Shown piece after piece: positions 9,107 to 18,306 of a stretch of DNA of 64,000 bases. Made by a program: the position numbers and the translations under genes. Location: positions 1 to 64,000 of the forward strand of contig JAFAZN010000363.1 in NCBI GenBank assembly GCA_019239775.1. Direction: 5' to 3'. How positions within the stretch are numbered: the stretch's first letter is position 1; each line of letters starts with the position of its first letter. The notes below the pieces were generated by a model. The model was given only the letters and a program-made list of their open reading frames with translations. It did no database searches and was not told the origin of the DNA. This stretch comes from Chloroflexota bacterium (GTDB taxonomy: Bacteria; Chloroflexota; UBA6077; CF-72).

Positions 9107-10117
9107 TCACTTCAAGGATTCCAAATACGCCACGAGCACGTCCAGTTCGTGGTCGTTCAAGCCGAGATTGGGCATGATCGAGCCGGGCTTGACCCCGGGC
9201 GGGTCCTTGAGCCAGGTGCGCAAGCCGTCGGGCGTGTTGTCGAGCACGCTTCCAGCAATGACGCCCCGACTGGCAACGTGCGTCAAATTCGGCCCAACCT
9301 TGCCTTGAGCTGGCGTCCCGTTGATGGTGTGGCATGCCGCGCACCCGCGTGTTTGAAACAGCTGTCCACCCTCGGCCGCCGTGGGATCTGTCGGCGTCAC
9401 GGCTGGCGCCTGCTGGGAGGTCAGCCACGCCTGGAAATCCGTAGGCGTCTGGACGATGGCCTTTTCACGCATGTTGCCATGCGAGTAGCCGCACAACTGA
9501 TAGCACTGTCCTGGGAACTCGCCAACCGCGTCGGGCTTCATCCAGATGTAATTGGTATGGCCCGGAAATGCGTCGCGTTTCCCGCCAAGCGCTGGGACCC
9601 AGAACGAATGGATCACGTCGTCTGAGTGCAGCACCAGGTTGACCGTCTGGCCCACCGGCAGGTGCAGCTCGTTGGCTGTGAGCACGTTGCCGTCGAGATA
9701 GCCAAACTCCCACCAGAACTGGTGCCCAGTCACGTCAATATTGATCGAGCCTGGCGGTGCAGGTGCCTGGGTACTGAAGATCACCGGCAGCGTGAAGAAC
9801 AGGATGGCGCCGACGACCAGGACTGGACCCGTCGTCCACAGCACCTCGATGATGGTGCTGCCATGGATCTGGGGCGGCAACGGATCACCCGCCCGGCGGC
9901 GGTAGCGGATCGCCGTCGCCACCAGCACAATTTCGACGACCCCGCCAATGATGACGCCCAGAACGATGGTCAGGATGAAGAGGTTCAGCCCCTCGTTTGC
10001 GTAATCGGACCGAGGATTGAACGCCGTCTGCGGGTTAAAGCTCGTATCGGTGACGCACGCGCTGCTGAGCAACGCGAGCGCCGCCGCGACGGTCAACAAG
10101 CGGGCACATCGAGCCAT
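9107..10117 (-). CDS. ctaC: Cytochrome c oxidase subunit II fused to cytochrome c, lipoprotein
   Basis: I start it at MARCARLL (336 aa), which gives a lipoprotein signal with lipobox LSSAC (Cys about residue 21). The ORF-track start 34 codons earlier would lie inside the opposing gene and bury the signal. Two membrane helices, cupredoxin with CuA motif CYQLCGYSHGNM (Gln where Glu is typical), then a cytochrome c with CAACH and IMPNLG. The linker between the two domains is much shorter than in the A2 paralogue. First gene of the A1 operon. Its start codon is only ~11 bases from that of the divergent gene. Confidence 0.95.
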   Translation of the reverse strand: MARCARLLTVAAALALLSSACVTDTSFNPQTAFNPRSDYANEGLNLFILTIVLGVIIGGVVEIVLVATAIRYRRRAGDPLPPQIHGSTIIEVLWTTGPVLVVGAILFFTLPVIFSTQAPAPPGSINIDVTGHQFWWEFGYLDGNVLTANELHLPVGQTVNLVLHSDDVIHSFWVPALGGKRDAFPGHTNYIWMKPDAVGEFPGQCYQLCGYSHGNMREKAIVQTPTDFQAWLTSQQAPAVTPTDPTAAEGGQLFQTRGCAACHTINGTPAQGKVGPNLTHVASRGVIAGSVLDNTPDGLRTWLKDPPGVKPGSIMPNLGLNDHELDVLVAYLESLK

Positions 10118-10128
10118 CGAGACCTGAA

Positions 10129-10740
10129 ATGAGCATAGCAGCGGATGCGCTGACGACGCTTGTGGACGACGTGCTGGCCTGTCGCAAGTGTGAGCTGGCG
10201 GGTCTGTTGGCCGCCGCAAACCCGATTCGCCCGGCGGTGCTGGAGGACGCCCGCGTGGTGCTGATCGGACAGGCGCCCGGACCGGTCACCGATCGCAAGG
10301 GGTACCACTTCGCCGGGCCCGCGGGCACCTTCCTGTCACTCTGGCTGGACCGCGCGGGCTTTCCGCCGAACTACTTCCGCGAACATGTCTATCTGACTTC
10401 GCTAACCCGTTGTTTTCCGGGCAAGTCACCGTCGGGCAACGGCGACCGCCCACCCTCACGAAGCGAAGTTGCACTGTGCCGTCCGTACCTCGACCGTGAA
10501 CTCGCCCTGTTGCAACCAAAGTTGGTGATCCTCGTCGGGAAGATGGCAATTGACACCTTCCTTGGAAAGAAACCTCTGACCGAAACAGTGGGCAAGGTCT
10601 ACGAGCACGAAGGCAGAGCCTTGCTGCCATTGCCGCATGCGAGCGGCGTCTCGCGTTGGCTCAACGCGCCCGAGAACCGTGCGCTGCTCGATCAGGCACT
10701 AACGGAACTGAGTCACCTACGAGTCGCCCTGGGCCTTTGA
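10129..10740 (+). CDS. Uracil-DNA glycosylase superfamily protein with Fe-S cysteines
   Basis: 203 aa. CRKC near residue 19, then RCFPGK and ALCRPY supply four Cys in the arrangement of the [4Fe-4S] UDG families. The phosphate/uracil-binding loop is IGQAPGPVTDRKGYHF, and LPHASGVSRW near the C-terminus corresponds to the minor-groove loop. Such enzymes remove uracil or deaminated bases from DNA; the exact UDG family is unclear. A second, clearly family 4 enzyme is encoded at 43567-44208. Start chosen at the first ATG, which leaves very little space for a promoter next to the divergent ctaC. Confidence 0.85.
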   Translation: MSIAADALTTLVDDVLACRKCELAGLLAAANPIRPAVLEDARVVLIGQAPGPVTDRKGYHFAGPAGTFLSLWLDRAGFPPNYFREHVYLTSLTRCFPGKSPSGNGDRPPSRSEVALCRPYLDRELALLQPKLVILVGKMAIDTFLGKKPLTETVGKVYEHEGRALLPLPHASGVSRWLNAPENRALLDQALTELSHLRVALGL

Positions 10741-10820
10741 GTCCGCCACCTCAAGTGCGCGGTGGTGGCTCCGGCCACGGCTCTTTCCCAACAGGGCCCC
10801 CTCCGGGGAAGAATGACCTT

Positions 10821-11528
10821 GTGTGGTTGGGCCACCGCGTCTCGGTTGTCTTCCCTGCCTTCAACGAGGAGGCTGGCATCGCCCAGGCCGTGGCCGACTT
10901 CGGAGCCATCGAGGCCGTCGACGAGGTGCTGGTGATCGACAACAACTCGCGCGATGCCACCGCCAGTCGCGCAACCGCGGCGGGCGCCCGCGTTGTCTGC
11001 GAGCAACGTCAAGGCTACGGCCATGCCCTGCGACGTGGCCTCGCTGAGGCGCAGGGTGAATATGTCGTGCTCGCGGAGCCGGACGGCACCTTCATGGGCA
11101 AGGACGTCCTGAAGCTCCTGGCCTATGCCGACGATTTCGACCTGGTGCTCGGCACGCGCACCACGCGCGAGCTCATCTGGCACGGCGCCAACATGGGCTG
11201 GCAGCTGCGCTGGGGCAATTGGGCCGTCGCCAAACTGCTGCAGGTGCTCTTCGGCGGTCCGTCGCTTTCGGACTGCGGCTGCACGCTTCGACTGATCCGC
11301 CGCTCCGCAGCCGAACGCATGCTGCCGCGCTTTACGGTTGGCGGCTCGCACTTTCTGCCCGAAATGGTCTGCCTGGCGCTGCTCTCACGAGCGCGCCTGG
11401 TCGAGGTGCCGGTGAACTACCGCACCCGCGTAGGTCATTCCAAGATCACCGGCTCACTGTCCACGGCGGTCCGCGTTGGCGCCCACATGGTCGGGATCAT
11501 CCTGCGCTACCGCATCTTCGGACGATGA
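10821..11528 (+). CDS. Family 2 glycosyltransferase (DPM1-like)
   Basis: I place the start at GTG 10821 with a GGGGAAG site upstream; the ORF-track version extends back into the UDG gene with a low-complexity Pro/Gly leader. About 235 aa. GT-A fold motifs: VVFPAFNEEAGI, IDNNSRDAT and the metal-binding AEPDGTF. The family transfers a sugar to a polyprenyl phosphate, making the donor for membrane GT-C enzymes. Its stop overlaps the ATG of the following GT39-like gene (ATGA), which supports a donor/transferase pair acting in the envelope. Confidence 0.87.
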   Translation: MWLGHRVSVVFPAFNEEAGIAQAVADFGAIEAVDEVLVIDNNSRDATASRATAAGARVVCEQRQGYGHALRRGLAEAQGEYVVLAEPDGTFMGKDVLKLLAYADDFDLVLGTRTTRELIWHGANMGWQLRWGNWAVAKLLQVLFGGPSLSDCGCTLRLIRRSAAERMLPRFTVGGSHFLPEMVCLALLSRARLVEVPVNYRTRVGHSKITGSLSTAVRVGAHMVGIILRYRIFGR

Positions 11529-13249
11529 CCGCCGTCCTTCGAACGGAAACCCCACAGACCCGTGCCCTGTCTTCTGGTGCGATGGGCGTCGGGCGTTTGG
11601 GACTTGCGCTGGCCATCGGCGGGGCCGTGATGTACCTCGCGCTGGTCACAGCGCAGCTGAATCGCCCGCTGATGTACGACGATGCGAACTTCGCCCTCGC
11701 TGCGCGAGCCGTCGCCGACACAGGCCTGCCGTTTGGCAACCAGGGCTGGATGAGCGAGCGCGGCGACCTGACCCAGCGCGAGCAGTGGGCGTTGTGGCAT
11801 CCACCGCTGTACATCTACGCGCTCGGTGCCTTCGCCAGGGTCGGCGGTTGGACGCCGCCGGTGCTGCGCGGCCTCGGCATCCTGGGCGGCCTCGCAACGC
11901 TGCTATTGACCTGGCTGCTCGCGCGTGACCTGACGCGTGGCCCACCTCCGACGAGGGACCTCGCAGGCGGTCTCGCGGTCGCGGTCGTCGCGGTGTGCCC
12001 ACTGGTGGTCCAGAGCACCTTGATCCTGGACATCGACTTCAGCGTGCTGCTGCCACTGTCGCTGCTGTTCCTGTGGCTGTATCCCCGTCTGCAGGATCGA
12101 GGCTGGTTCTGGCTCACGCCGCTGTTTGCGCTGCTGCTCTGGGCCAAGATGACCAACCCCATCACACTCATCGCGGTGCTCGGGACGTGGCAGGTGCTGC
12201 GCGGTCGTTTTCTTCGCGCAGTTGTCCACGTGATTGGCATTGGAGGCGTCGGTGCGCTGCTGGCCGCCGCTTTCTGGATTGCGATCGGCACCTGGCTGCG
12301 CTTCCCCCTGGACATGCCCTTTGGCGTGAACCTCATCGAAGCCCAGGATTCGGCCGACGTCGCTCGGCGCGCCTATGTGAGCGCTGGTGCGTTCATCGAA
12401 GGCCTGCAGCCGACAGTGATCTGGCTCGGCCCCGGCCTCGTCACGCTTGGCCTGCTCGGCGCGGGCGCACGCCTGGCTGGCCTCGCTCGCCTGTGGCAGA
12501 TGCGTCGGGTCGACCTGTTGATCGGCGTAACGATTCTCCTGGTTCTGCTGTACGTCAACAAGAGCGCGGGGTGGTTTCCCAAGTACCAGGTCCCGCTAGC
12601 CCCGCTGCTAGCCTGCATGGCCGCTCCTGTCGTGGCCGGGCTCGCCGTTTCACGCCTGCGCGTCGCCGCGATCGCGCTCACCGCATCCGCTCTCCTGAGT
12701 GGCGGCATCAGCTTATGGTTAGTGCGCGATCAGTGGGCGCTCGAGCGCACGTGGGCCATCGCGCCGGCGGCAGCCGCATCACTTCTGGGCGTGCTGGTTG
12801 TCGCGACGCTGGTGGGCATATCGCTGCGCGCGCCGGCTATCACGGGGTGCATGGCCGTTGTGGGTTTGGCCCTCGGTTGGTCGCTGGCGGTTGACGTCGT
12901 ACAGGTCGCCGCGCCCTATCAGACCGATTACTGGTACGGCACCACGGGAACCCTGGAAGCCGCCGCGTGGGTGGACGCACACCTCGCACCGAATGACACC
13001 TATGTGTCCTCCAAGGAGGTAGCAATCCGCTCGAACGCCCAGCGTTATGTCGACCAGGACAACCTGGTGTATCTGCTCAGCATTGGCCGGCCGTTCGAAT
13101 CGACGTGGTTGGGCGAGCCGCTCCACGCGCTCGTTATCTGGGAGCGCGACCCGTACATTGCGGATCTCATGGGGCGAACGATTCCGCACTCACAGTTCGC
13201 AGAGGTGGCGCGGTTCGGCGACTATGCGATCTACGCGGCGTCGTCGTAG
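11525..13249 (+). CDS. GT39-like membrane glycosyltransferase
   Basis: 574 aa from the ATG overlapping the GT2 stop; the 102-residue N-terminal extension in the ORF track is GT2 shadow. About eleven membrane helices. The first extracellular loop carries YDDANFALAARAVADTG, the Asp-Asp motif typical of ArnT/protein-mannosyltransferase-like GT-C enzymes, and WHPPLYIYALG. These enzymes use polyprenyl-phosphate sugars on the outer face of the membrane to glycosylate lipids, polysaccharides or proteins. Acceptor unknown. Its 3' end overlaps the opposing DUF218 gene by 19 bases. Confidence 0.85.
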   Translation: MTAVLRTETPQTRALSSGAMGVGRLGLALAIGGAVMYLALVTAQLNRPLMYDDANFALAARAVADTGLPFGNQGWMSERGDLTQREQWALWHPPLYIYALGAFARVGGWTPPVLRGLGILGGLATLLLTWLLARDLTRGPPPTRDLAGGLAVAVVAVCPLVVQSTLILDIDFSVLLPLSLLFLWLYPRLQDRGWFWLTPLFALLLWAKMTNPITLIAVLGTWQVLRGRFLRAVVHVIGIGGVGALLAAAFWIAIGTWLRFPLDMPFGVNLIEAQDSADVARRAYVSAGAFIEGLQPTVIWLGPGLVTLGLLGAGARLAGLARLWQMRRVDLLIGVTILLVLLYVNKSAGWFPKYQVPLAPLLACMAAPVVAGLAVSRLRVAAIALTASALLSGGISLWLVRDQWALERTWAIAPAAAASLLGVLVVATLVGISLRAPAITGCMAVVGLALGWSLAVDVVQVAAPYQTDYWYGTTGTLEAAAWVDAHLAPNDTYVSSKEVAIRSNAQRYVDQDNLVYLLSIGRPFESTWLGEPLHALVIWERDPYIADLMGRTIPHSQFAEVARFGDYAIYAASS

Positions 13250-13854
13250 CCGCTCAGGTATGGCACGAGCAACTGTAACCAACTGTCGAGCACCGCTCGG
13301 CGGTCCTCGGCGTTCTGGTACCAGTGCGCGGGATCACGCCCGGGCGTCGCGTCGGAGTAAGCCACCATCTCCAGGCTGATGCCCGCCGGCTGCAGGACCT
13401 CTGAGAGCTGGCGCTGGACGATGCGCGAGCCGATCCCGCCACCGCCAACAACCATCACCGAGTGCGCCCCGTCCGCCTGGATCGCGGGCAGGGCAGCTTG
13501 TGCCTGCTGGCCGCCTTGCGTGGAGGGCGCTCGCACGATGCGCAGGCGATCGGCGGGGGTTGGTGCTGGCGAAGCCAAACCCAATCGCACGAAGTCGGAC
13601 CAGTACGCGACCAACGCGTGCGTCTTGACTGGCGCCTCGACGATCACCACGTCGCGCACGAGGCCCTGTTGGCGCCAGGCTTCGGCCGCGGGCACCGCAC
13701 CCGTGCCTGTGCCTTCGAGCACAAGCGCAACGTCGGCAGGCACCAGGGGATCGCTAACGGCCAGGCTGGTACCGAGCAGCGGCAGCCATACTGCCGCCGC
13801 AAGCACCAGCGCGCCAACGACCACGACCGGTATCACTACAAGTAGCCGAAGCAC
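13231..13854 (-). CDS. DUF218 / YdcF-SanA-like membrane-anchored protein
   Basis: 207 aa with one N-terminal membrane helix (residues 4-28), then an extracytoplasmic DUF218-type domain: DVALVLEGTG, AAEAWRQQGLV, a central region ending GAHSVMVVGGGGIGSRI. Compared with classical DUF218 proteins the DAIVVLGGG opening has changed to DVALVLEGTG. SanA/YdcF relatives affect envelope integrity; biochemical function is not established. Convergent with the GT39-like gene. Confidence 0.7.
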   Translation of the reverse strand: MLRLLVVIPVVVVGALVLAAAVWLPLLGTSLAVSDPLVPADVALVLEGTGTGAVPAAEAWRQQGLVRDVVIVEAPVKTHALVAYWSDFVRLGLASPAPTPADRLRIVRAPSTQGGQQAQAALPAIQADGAHSVMVVGGGGIGSRIVQRQLSEVLQPAGISLEMVAYSDATPGRDPAHWYQNAEDRRAVLDSWLQLLVPYLSGYDDAA

Positions 13855-13954
13855 CAGGTAAAAACCCCCAGACCAAGAATAGGGAGATTCCCCCGGGCGA
13901 TATCGGGGCGATGGCCGTCTTCAGGTGCAGCGACCTTCCCGTACGCTCGCATTA

Positions 13955-14701
13955 ATGACCACCACTGCGCCCAGTGCTACGCCGCAGGCAACCGCATCGG
14001 TGCCGACGGCGCGTCAATTCATCCGCTATCTCTTCTATAAGGTCAGGCCGAGCTGGCGGCAGGATCTGGGGCCTGGGCACCACTCCGAACAGCATGCCGA
14101 GTTGGCGCGGGTGCTACAGCAGTTCAAGGAGCGAATGGCCGTCCTGCGCGCCTACAGCACCCTCGGAACACGCGGCGATGCCGATTTCATGTTGTGGATG
14201 GTCAGCGAGCGTCTCGAGGATTTCCAGGAGCTGCAGTCCGCCATGCTCGCGACGACGATGGGCCGCCACCTGGAGACGCCTTACTCGTTTCTGGCCATGA
14301 CGCGGCGGTCGCAGTACGTCGATAAGCACGTGCACGAAGACGGCGATGGCGAGGGGCGGCGCACTCAGATTCGACCCACCAATCGCAAGTACCTGTTCGT
14401 GTACCCGATGGTCAAAAAGCGGCCGTGGTATCGCCTCAGCCACGAAGAGCGCCAGGCGGCCATGGACGAGCACATTCGCGTTGGCCACGAGTTTCCTCGG
14501 GTCAAGATCAACACGAGCTATTCGTTTGGGCTGGATGACCAGGAGTTCGTGGTTGCTTTCGAGACGGACTACCCGGGCGACTTCCTGGACCTCGTCGAGC
14601 GCCTCCGCGGTGGCGAAGCCAGCGCCTGGACCGAGCGCGAAACGCCGATTTTCACCTGCATCGCCGGCGGCTTCGACGAGGTGCTGGAGCTGGTGCGTTG
14701 A
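13955..14701 (+). CDS. hemQ: Coproheme decarboxylase (HemQ, chlorite dismutase family)
   Basis: Converts Fe-coproporphyrin III to protoheme in the coproporphyrin-dependent heme pathway. About 248 aa from ATG 13955 (a GTG ten codons earlier is possible; neither has a clear ribosome site). Family signatures: KYLFVYPMVKKRPWY, which contains the catalytic Tyr position, and MDEHIRVGHEFPRVK with the proximal-His region followed by SYSFGLDDQEFVVAFE. First gene of the heme operon. The position next to hemE and hemH, rather than alone, supports decarboxylase rather than chlorite dismutase activity. Confidence 0.93.
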   Translation: MTTTAPSATPQATASVPTARQFIRYLFYKVRPSWRQDLGPGHHSEQHAELARVLQQFKERMAVLRAYSTLGTRGDADFMLWMVSERLEDFQELQSAMLATTMGRHLETPYSFLAMTRRSQYVDKHVHEDGDGEGRRTQIRPTNRKYLFVYPMVKKRPWYRLSHEERQAAMDEHIRVGHEFPRVKINTSYSFGLDDQEFVVAFETDYPGDFLDLVERLRGGEASAWTERETPIFTCIAGGFDEVLELVR

Positions 14702-14721
14702 CCGCGACCGGGCTTTCGACG

Positions 14722-15765
14722 ATGACCGGCGCCGAGCGCATGCGCGCCGCATGCCGTCTTCAGCCAGTTGATGCCACCCCGGTGTGGTTCATGCGCCAGG
14801 CCGGCCGCACGCTCGCGCGCTACCGCGCGTTACGCGAGCAGTACCCGATCCTGACCCTAGCCAAAACGCCTGAACTGTGCTCGCGCATCACCCTCATGCC
14901 AATTGAGGAGCTTGGCGTAGACGGGGCAGTGCTTTTCGCGGACATCATGTTGCCCCTGGAGCCGATGGGCGTCTCGCTCGAGATCCAACCGGACCTCGGC
15001 CCGGTCATCCACGCGCCGATCCGAGACCTTTCCGCCGTCGAGCGCCTGCGCCCACTCGAGCCGTCTGAGGGAGTGCCTTTCGTCCTTCAAACGATCCGCG
15101 GACTTCGCTCGGAGCTTTCGGACGGCCGCGCGGCAATTATCGGCTTCAGCGGTGCGCCCTTCACGCTGGCGTGCTATCTCATCGAAGGTCGTCCTTCGCG
15201 CGACTACGCCCGCGCAAAAGCGCTCATGTTCGGGCAGCCGACCGTCTGGGCAGCACTCATGGATCGCCTCACCGACGCGATGGCCGCCTACCTGAGCGCG
15301 CAAGCAGCCGCCGGCGCCGACGTCCTGCAAGTCTTCGACAGCTGGATTGGCTCACTTTCGCCTACCGACTACGCACGCTCTGTGTTGCCATGGATGCAAC
15401 GCCTCTTTGCTGCCCTTCGTGGAACGGGCGTGCCAACCATCTACTTTGGTACGGGCAACGCGTCGCTGCTGGAGCTCATGTCGGCCGCGGGAAGTGACCT
15501 CATGAGCGTGGACTGGCGCGTGAAACTCGACGACGCCTGGCAACGCGTCGGACATGACCGTGGCGTCCAGGGCAACCTCGACCCGGTACGGCCGCTCGCG
15601 GGATGGGACGCGACTCAGGACGGCGCGCGTGATGTCCTGGCGCGGGCCGAAGGCCGGCCGGGGCACATTTTCAACCTCGGGCACGGGGTCATGCCCGAGA
15701 CCGACCCGGACGTGCTGAAGCGCCTGGTGGACATGGTCCATACCGAAACCGCAAAGTCAGCGTAG
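14722..15765 (+). CDS. hemE: Uroporphyrinogen decarboxylase
   Basis: Decarboxylates uroporphyrinogen III to coproporphyrinogen III in the cytoplasm. Signatures PVWFMRQAGRTLARYR near the N-terminus and GFSGAPFTLACYLIEG near the middle, with the catalytic Asp in LFADIMLPLEPMG. I prefer ATG 14722 (MTGAERMRAAC, normal family length); a TTG at 14698 overlapping the hemQ stop would add eight residues. The TAG stop shares its last G with the hemH GTG start. Confidence 0.97.
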   Translation: MTGAERMRAACRLQPVDATPVWFMRQAGRTLARYRALREQYPILTLAKTPELCSRITLMPIEELGVDGAVLFADIMLPLEPMGVSLEIQPDLGPVIHAPIRDLSAVERLRPLEPSEGVPFVLQTIRGLRSELSDGRAAIIGFSGAPFTLACYLIEGRPSRDYARAKALMFGQPTVWAALMDRLTDAMAAYLSAQAAAGADVLQVFDSWIGSLSPTDYARSVLPWMQRLFAALRGTGVPTIYFGTGNASLLELMSAAGSDLMSVDWRVKLDDAWQRVGHDRGVQGNLDPVRPLAGWDATQDGARDVLARAEGRPGHIFNLGHGVMPETDPDVLKRLVDMVHTETAKSA

Positions 15766-16709
15766 TGGTGGTCACGGGCGTGGTTCTGATGACCTACGGG
15801 TCGCCACGTAGTCTCGACGACGTGGGCGCGTACATCACGCGCGTCCGTGGCGGCCGCGAGCCAGATGCCGCGCTGCTGGCCGAGTTCCGCCGCCGCTACG
15901 AAGTCATCGGCATGTCGCCGTTGGTCGACGTCACGCAGGCCCAGGCGGCCGCGCTCGGCCAAGTGCTTGGCCGCGACTACCGAGTTGCGGCAGGCATGCG
16001 CTTCAGCGAACCGTCCGTTGCGGACGCCGTCTCAGAACTGCGATCCGAGGGTGCACAACGTCTGCTGGGCGTGATCCTGTCGCCGCAGTATTCCGACACA
16101 CTCATGGGTGGCTACCTGCAGGCTCTCGAAGCCGCTGCCGATGGCGTGGCCGTTCGGACGGTTCGCGCCTGGCACCTCAATCCCGCGTTCGTGGACGTGC
16201 TGGCCAGCCGCATTCGTGGCGCCCTCGCGGCCTTCGACGACGACTCTCGATACTCGACTCCTGTCCTGTTGACGGCGCATTCGCTGCCCAGGCGCGTCGT
16301 GGATCGCGAACCGGAGTATGTCGAGCAGCTGCGTGAGACGGCTGAAGCAATTGCCACGGCCGCGGAGCTGCCAGACGAGCAGTGGTCCTTCGTGTACCAG
16401 AGCGCTGGGCACACGCCAGAAGAGTGGCTCAAACCCGACCTACTCGAAGTCTTGCCGCAGTTGGCCGGCAGGGGCGTTCGCCAGGTCGTCGTGGCGCCCG
16501 TGCAGTTCCTGGCTGACCACCTCGAAACCCTGTACGACGTCGACGTCGCAGGACGCGAGCAAGCCTCGCAGGCCGGCATCGACAGGTTCGTGCGGGTGGA
16601 GGCGCCGAACGCTGCGCCGGACTTCATCGAGGCGCTGGCAAGCGTCGTCCGCGGCGAACTCGCCGCATGGGACAGTAGCCCAGCGCGAGTGGCATGGCTG
16701 CGCGCGTGA
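15765..16709 (+). CDS. hemH: Ferrochelatase (coproporphyrin or protoporphyrin)
   Basis: 314 aa. Inserts Fe2+ into the porphyrin. N-terminal GVVLMTYGSP, catalytic His in LLTAHSLP, and the Glu-containing DHLETLYDVD close to the C-terminus are all present. Because hemQ is in the same operon, the likely substrate is coproporphyrin III (CpfC-type activity); this is inference from context. GTG start overlaps the hemE stop (TAGTG) and the 3' end overlaps hemC by 16 bases. Confidence 0.95.
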   Translation: MVVTGVVLMTYGSPRSLDDVGAYITRVRGGREPDAALLAEFRRRYEVIGMSPLVDVTQAQAAALGQVLGRDYRVAAGMRFSEPSVADAVSELRSEGAQRLLGVILSPQYSDTLMGGYLQALEAAADGVAVRTVRAWHLNPAFVDVLASRIRGALAAFDDDSRYSTPVLLTAHSLPRRVVDREPEYVEQLRETAEAIATAAELPDEQWSFVYQSAGHTPEEWLKPDLLEVLPQLAGRGVRQVVVAPVQFLADHLETLYDVDVAGREQASQAGIDRFVRVEAPNAAPDFIEALASVVRGELAAWDSSPARVAWLRA

Positions 16710-17608
16710 TCCGCATGGGAACGCGGCCAAGCCCGCTAGCCCGCGCGCAGGCAGAGCAGGTCGCGGCCCTGTTGCGCGAGCGTGTCGAGGTCGAGATCGT
16801 CCCCATTGCGACCAGCGGTGACCACAGTCAGGGCAAGAACGAGACAGGTCCTGACTGGGGCGCGGGGGTGTTCGTCAAAGAGCTCGAGGCGGCGCTCCTG
16901 CGCGAAGAAGTAGACCTCGCAGTGCACAGTCTGAAGGACGTCCCCCCGTTGATCACACCGGGTCTCGTGCTGGCGGCCATTCCAGTGCGCGGGGACCCCG
17001 CCGACGTGCTCGTCACCTCGGATGGGCGTGGACTGGAGGCGCTGGCCGCTGGCGCACGAGTCGGCACCAGTAGCGCGCGGCGCTCGGCGTTTCTCCGCGC
17101 CGCGCGGCCTGATGTGCACTTCGTGCCGATACGCGGTAACGTCGAGACGCGGCTGCGCAAGTTGGCAGACGGCGACTACGACGCGATCGTTCTCGCTCAG
17201 GCTGGCCTGCAACGTCTCGACCTGGAGGTCGCCTGCGTTGAGCTCGATCCGGAGCTCTTGCCGCCCGCGCCCGGACAGGGCGCGCTCACGCTGGAGTGCC
17301 GCGCCGGCGATCGCGACACGATCGCGCTGGTAGAGCCGCTGCACGATCCAGCGACAGCCGCCGCGGTGCGTGCCGAACGTCACCTCATGGCAAATCTCGA
17401 TGGCGGCTGCCGCCTTCCGGTCGGCGCCCTGGGCCGCCCACGGGCTGACGGCGGGCTGCACCTCCTGGGCGGGCTCGCGCGCGACGACGGCACCCTCAGC
17501 GTCGCCGACGCGCTCGGGCGGCTCGACGCACCTGAAGCCCTGGCAGACCAGCTCACCGAACGTCTGCGCATGCCGGGCGCCCCGCAACGACGAGTGATGT
17601 ACGCATGA
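16694..17608 (+). CDS. hemC: Hydroxymethylbilane synthase (porphobilinogen deaminase)
   Basis: 304 aa. Polymerises four porphobilinogens. RMGTRPSPLARAQAEQV at the N-terminus, the loop around HSLKDVP, RRSAFLRAARPD, and the dipyrromethane-cofactor Cys in GGCRLPVGALG. All expected Arg-rich binding motifs are present. Internal to the heme operon, with an ATGA overlap to hemD. Confidence 0.97.
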   Translation: MAARVIRMGTRPSPLARAQAEQVAALLRERVEVEIVPIATSGDHSQGKNETGPDWGAGVFVKELEAALLREEVDLAVHSLKDVPPLITPGLVLAAIPVRGDPADVLVTSDGRGLEALAAGARVGTSSARRSAFLRAARPDVHFVPIRGNVETRLRKLADGDYDAIVLAQAGLQRLDLEVACVELDPELLPPAPGQGALTLECRAGDRDTIALVEPLHDPATAAAVRAERHLMANLDGGCRLPVGALGRPRADGGLHLLGGLARDDGTLSVADALGRLDAPEALADQLTERLRMPGAPQRRVMYA

Positions 17609-18306
17609 CGCCGCTGCGCGTGCTGAACACGCGACCGCGCGAGCAAGCAGCAGAGCTGTCCGCATTGCTGCGCGTTGCTGGATTCGAAGCGGTCGAGGCA
17701 TCCGCGATTGCCATCGAACGCGCCTGGTCAGCACACGATTTCGAAGCCACGTTGAGCGCTCTGGCCTCAGGCAGTTATGCGTGCGTGGTCCTGCAGAGTG
17801 CGAACGCCGCGTGTGGACTCGAGGAGCACCTCCCTAATGCGAGTGTGGTATGCGGCGCCTCGACCGCCCGTGCACTCGACCTGGACGCTGCCGTCACACT
17901 CGAGCGCTTCAGCGCAGCTGCTGCCCTCGAGGCCATGACGCCAGTCCTGCGTGCGGGCGACCGCGTACTGGTCCCGCGCGCAGCCGAAGGCCGTGATGAG
18001 CTCGTCGATGGCCTCCGAGCCCTCGGTGTGGAGGTGGATGCGCCCGTGGCATACCGCACCGTCGCCACTGTGGACGCAGCATCGCAATTGCGCCTTGGCG
18101 GCATCGACGTTGTGACGCTGTGCAGCCCATCTGCCGTTGCGCCGATCGCGGCCGCGGTACCACGCGAAGCGTTGGTGGTGTGTATCGGGGCCACGACCGC
18201 CGACGCCGCGCGAGCGCATGGTGTGCGCGTGGATGCCGTCGCCGACCAAACCAGCATGCGCAGCCTGGTCCATGCGATCGAACGACTGGCGGGCGCGCGC
18301 GTATGA
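17605..18306 (+). CDS. hemD: Uroporphyrinogen-III synthase
   Basis: 233 aa. Cyclises hydroxymethylbilane with inversion of ring D. The family is poorly conserved, but the N-terminal VLNTRPREQAAELSALL, central VLVPRAAEGRDELVDGL and C-terminal VVCIGATTADAARAHG follow the HemD pattern. Placement between hemC and hemA with ATGA overlaps on both sides makes the assignment secure. GC and codon usage look like those of the neighbours. Confidence 0.93.
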   Translation: MTPLRVLNTRPREQAAELSALLRVAGFEAVEASAIAIERAWSAHDFEATLSALASGSYACVVLQSANAACGLEEHLPNASVVCGASTARALDLDAAVTLERFSAAAALEAMTPVLRAGDRVLVPRAAEGRDELVDGLRALGVEVDAPVAYRTVATVDAASQLRLGGIDVVTLCSPSAVAPIAAAVPREALVVCIGATTADAARAHGVRVDAVADQTSMRSLVHAIERLAGARV

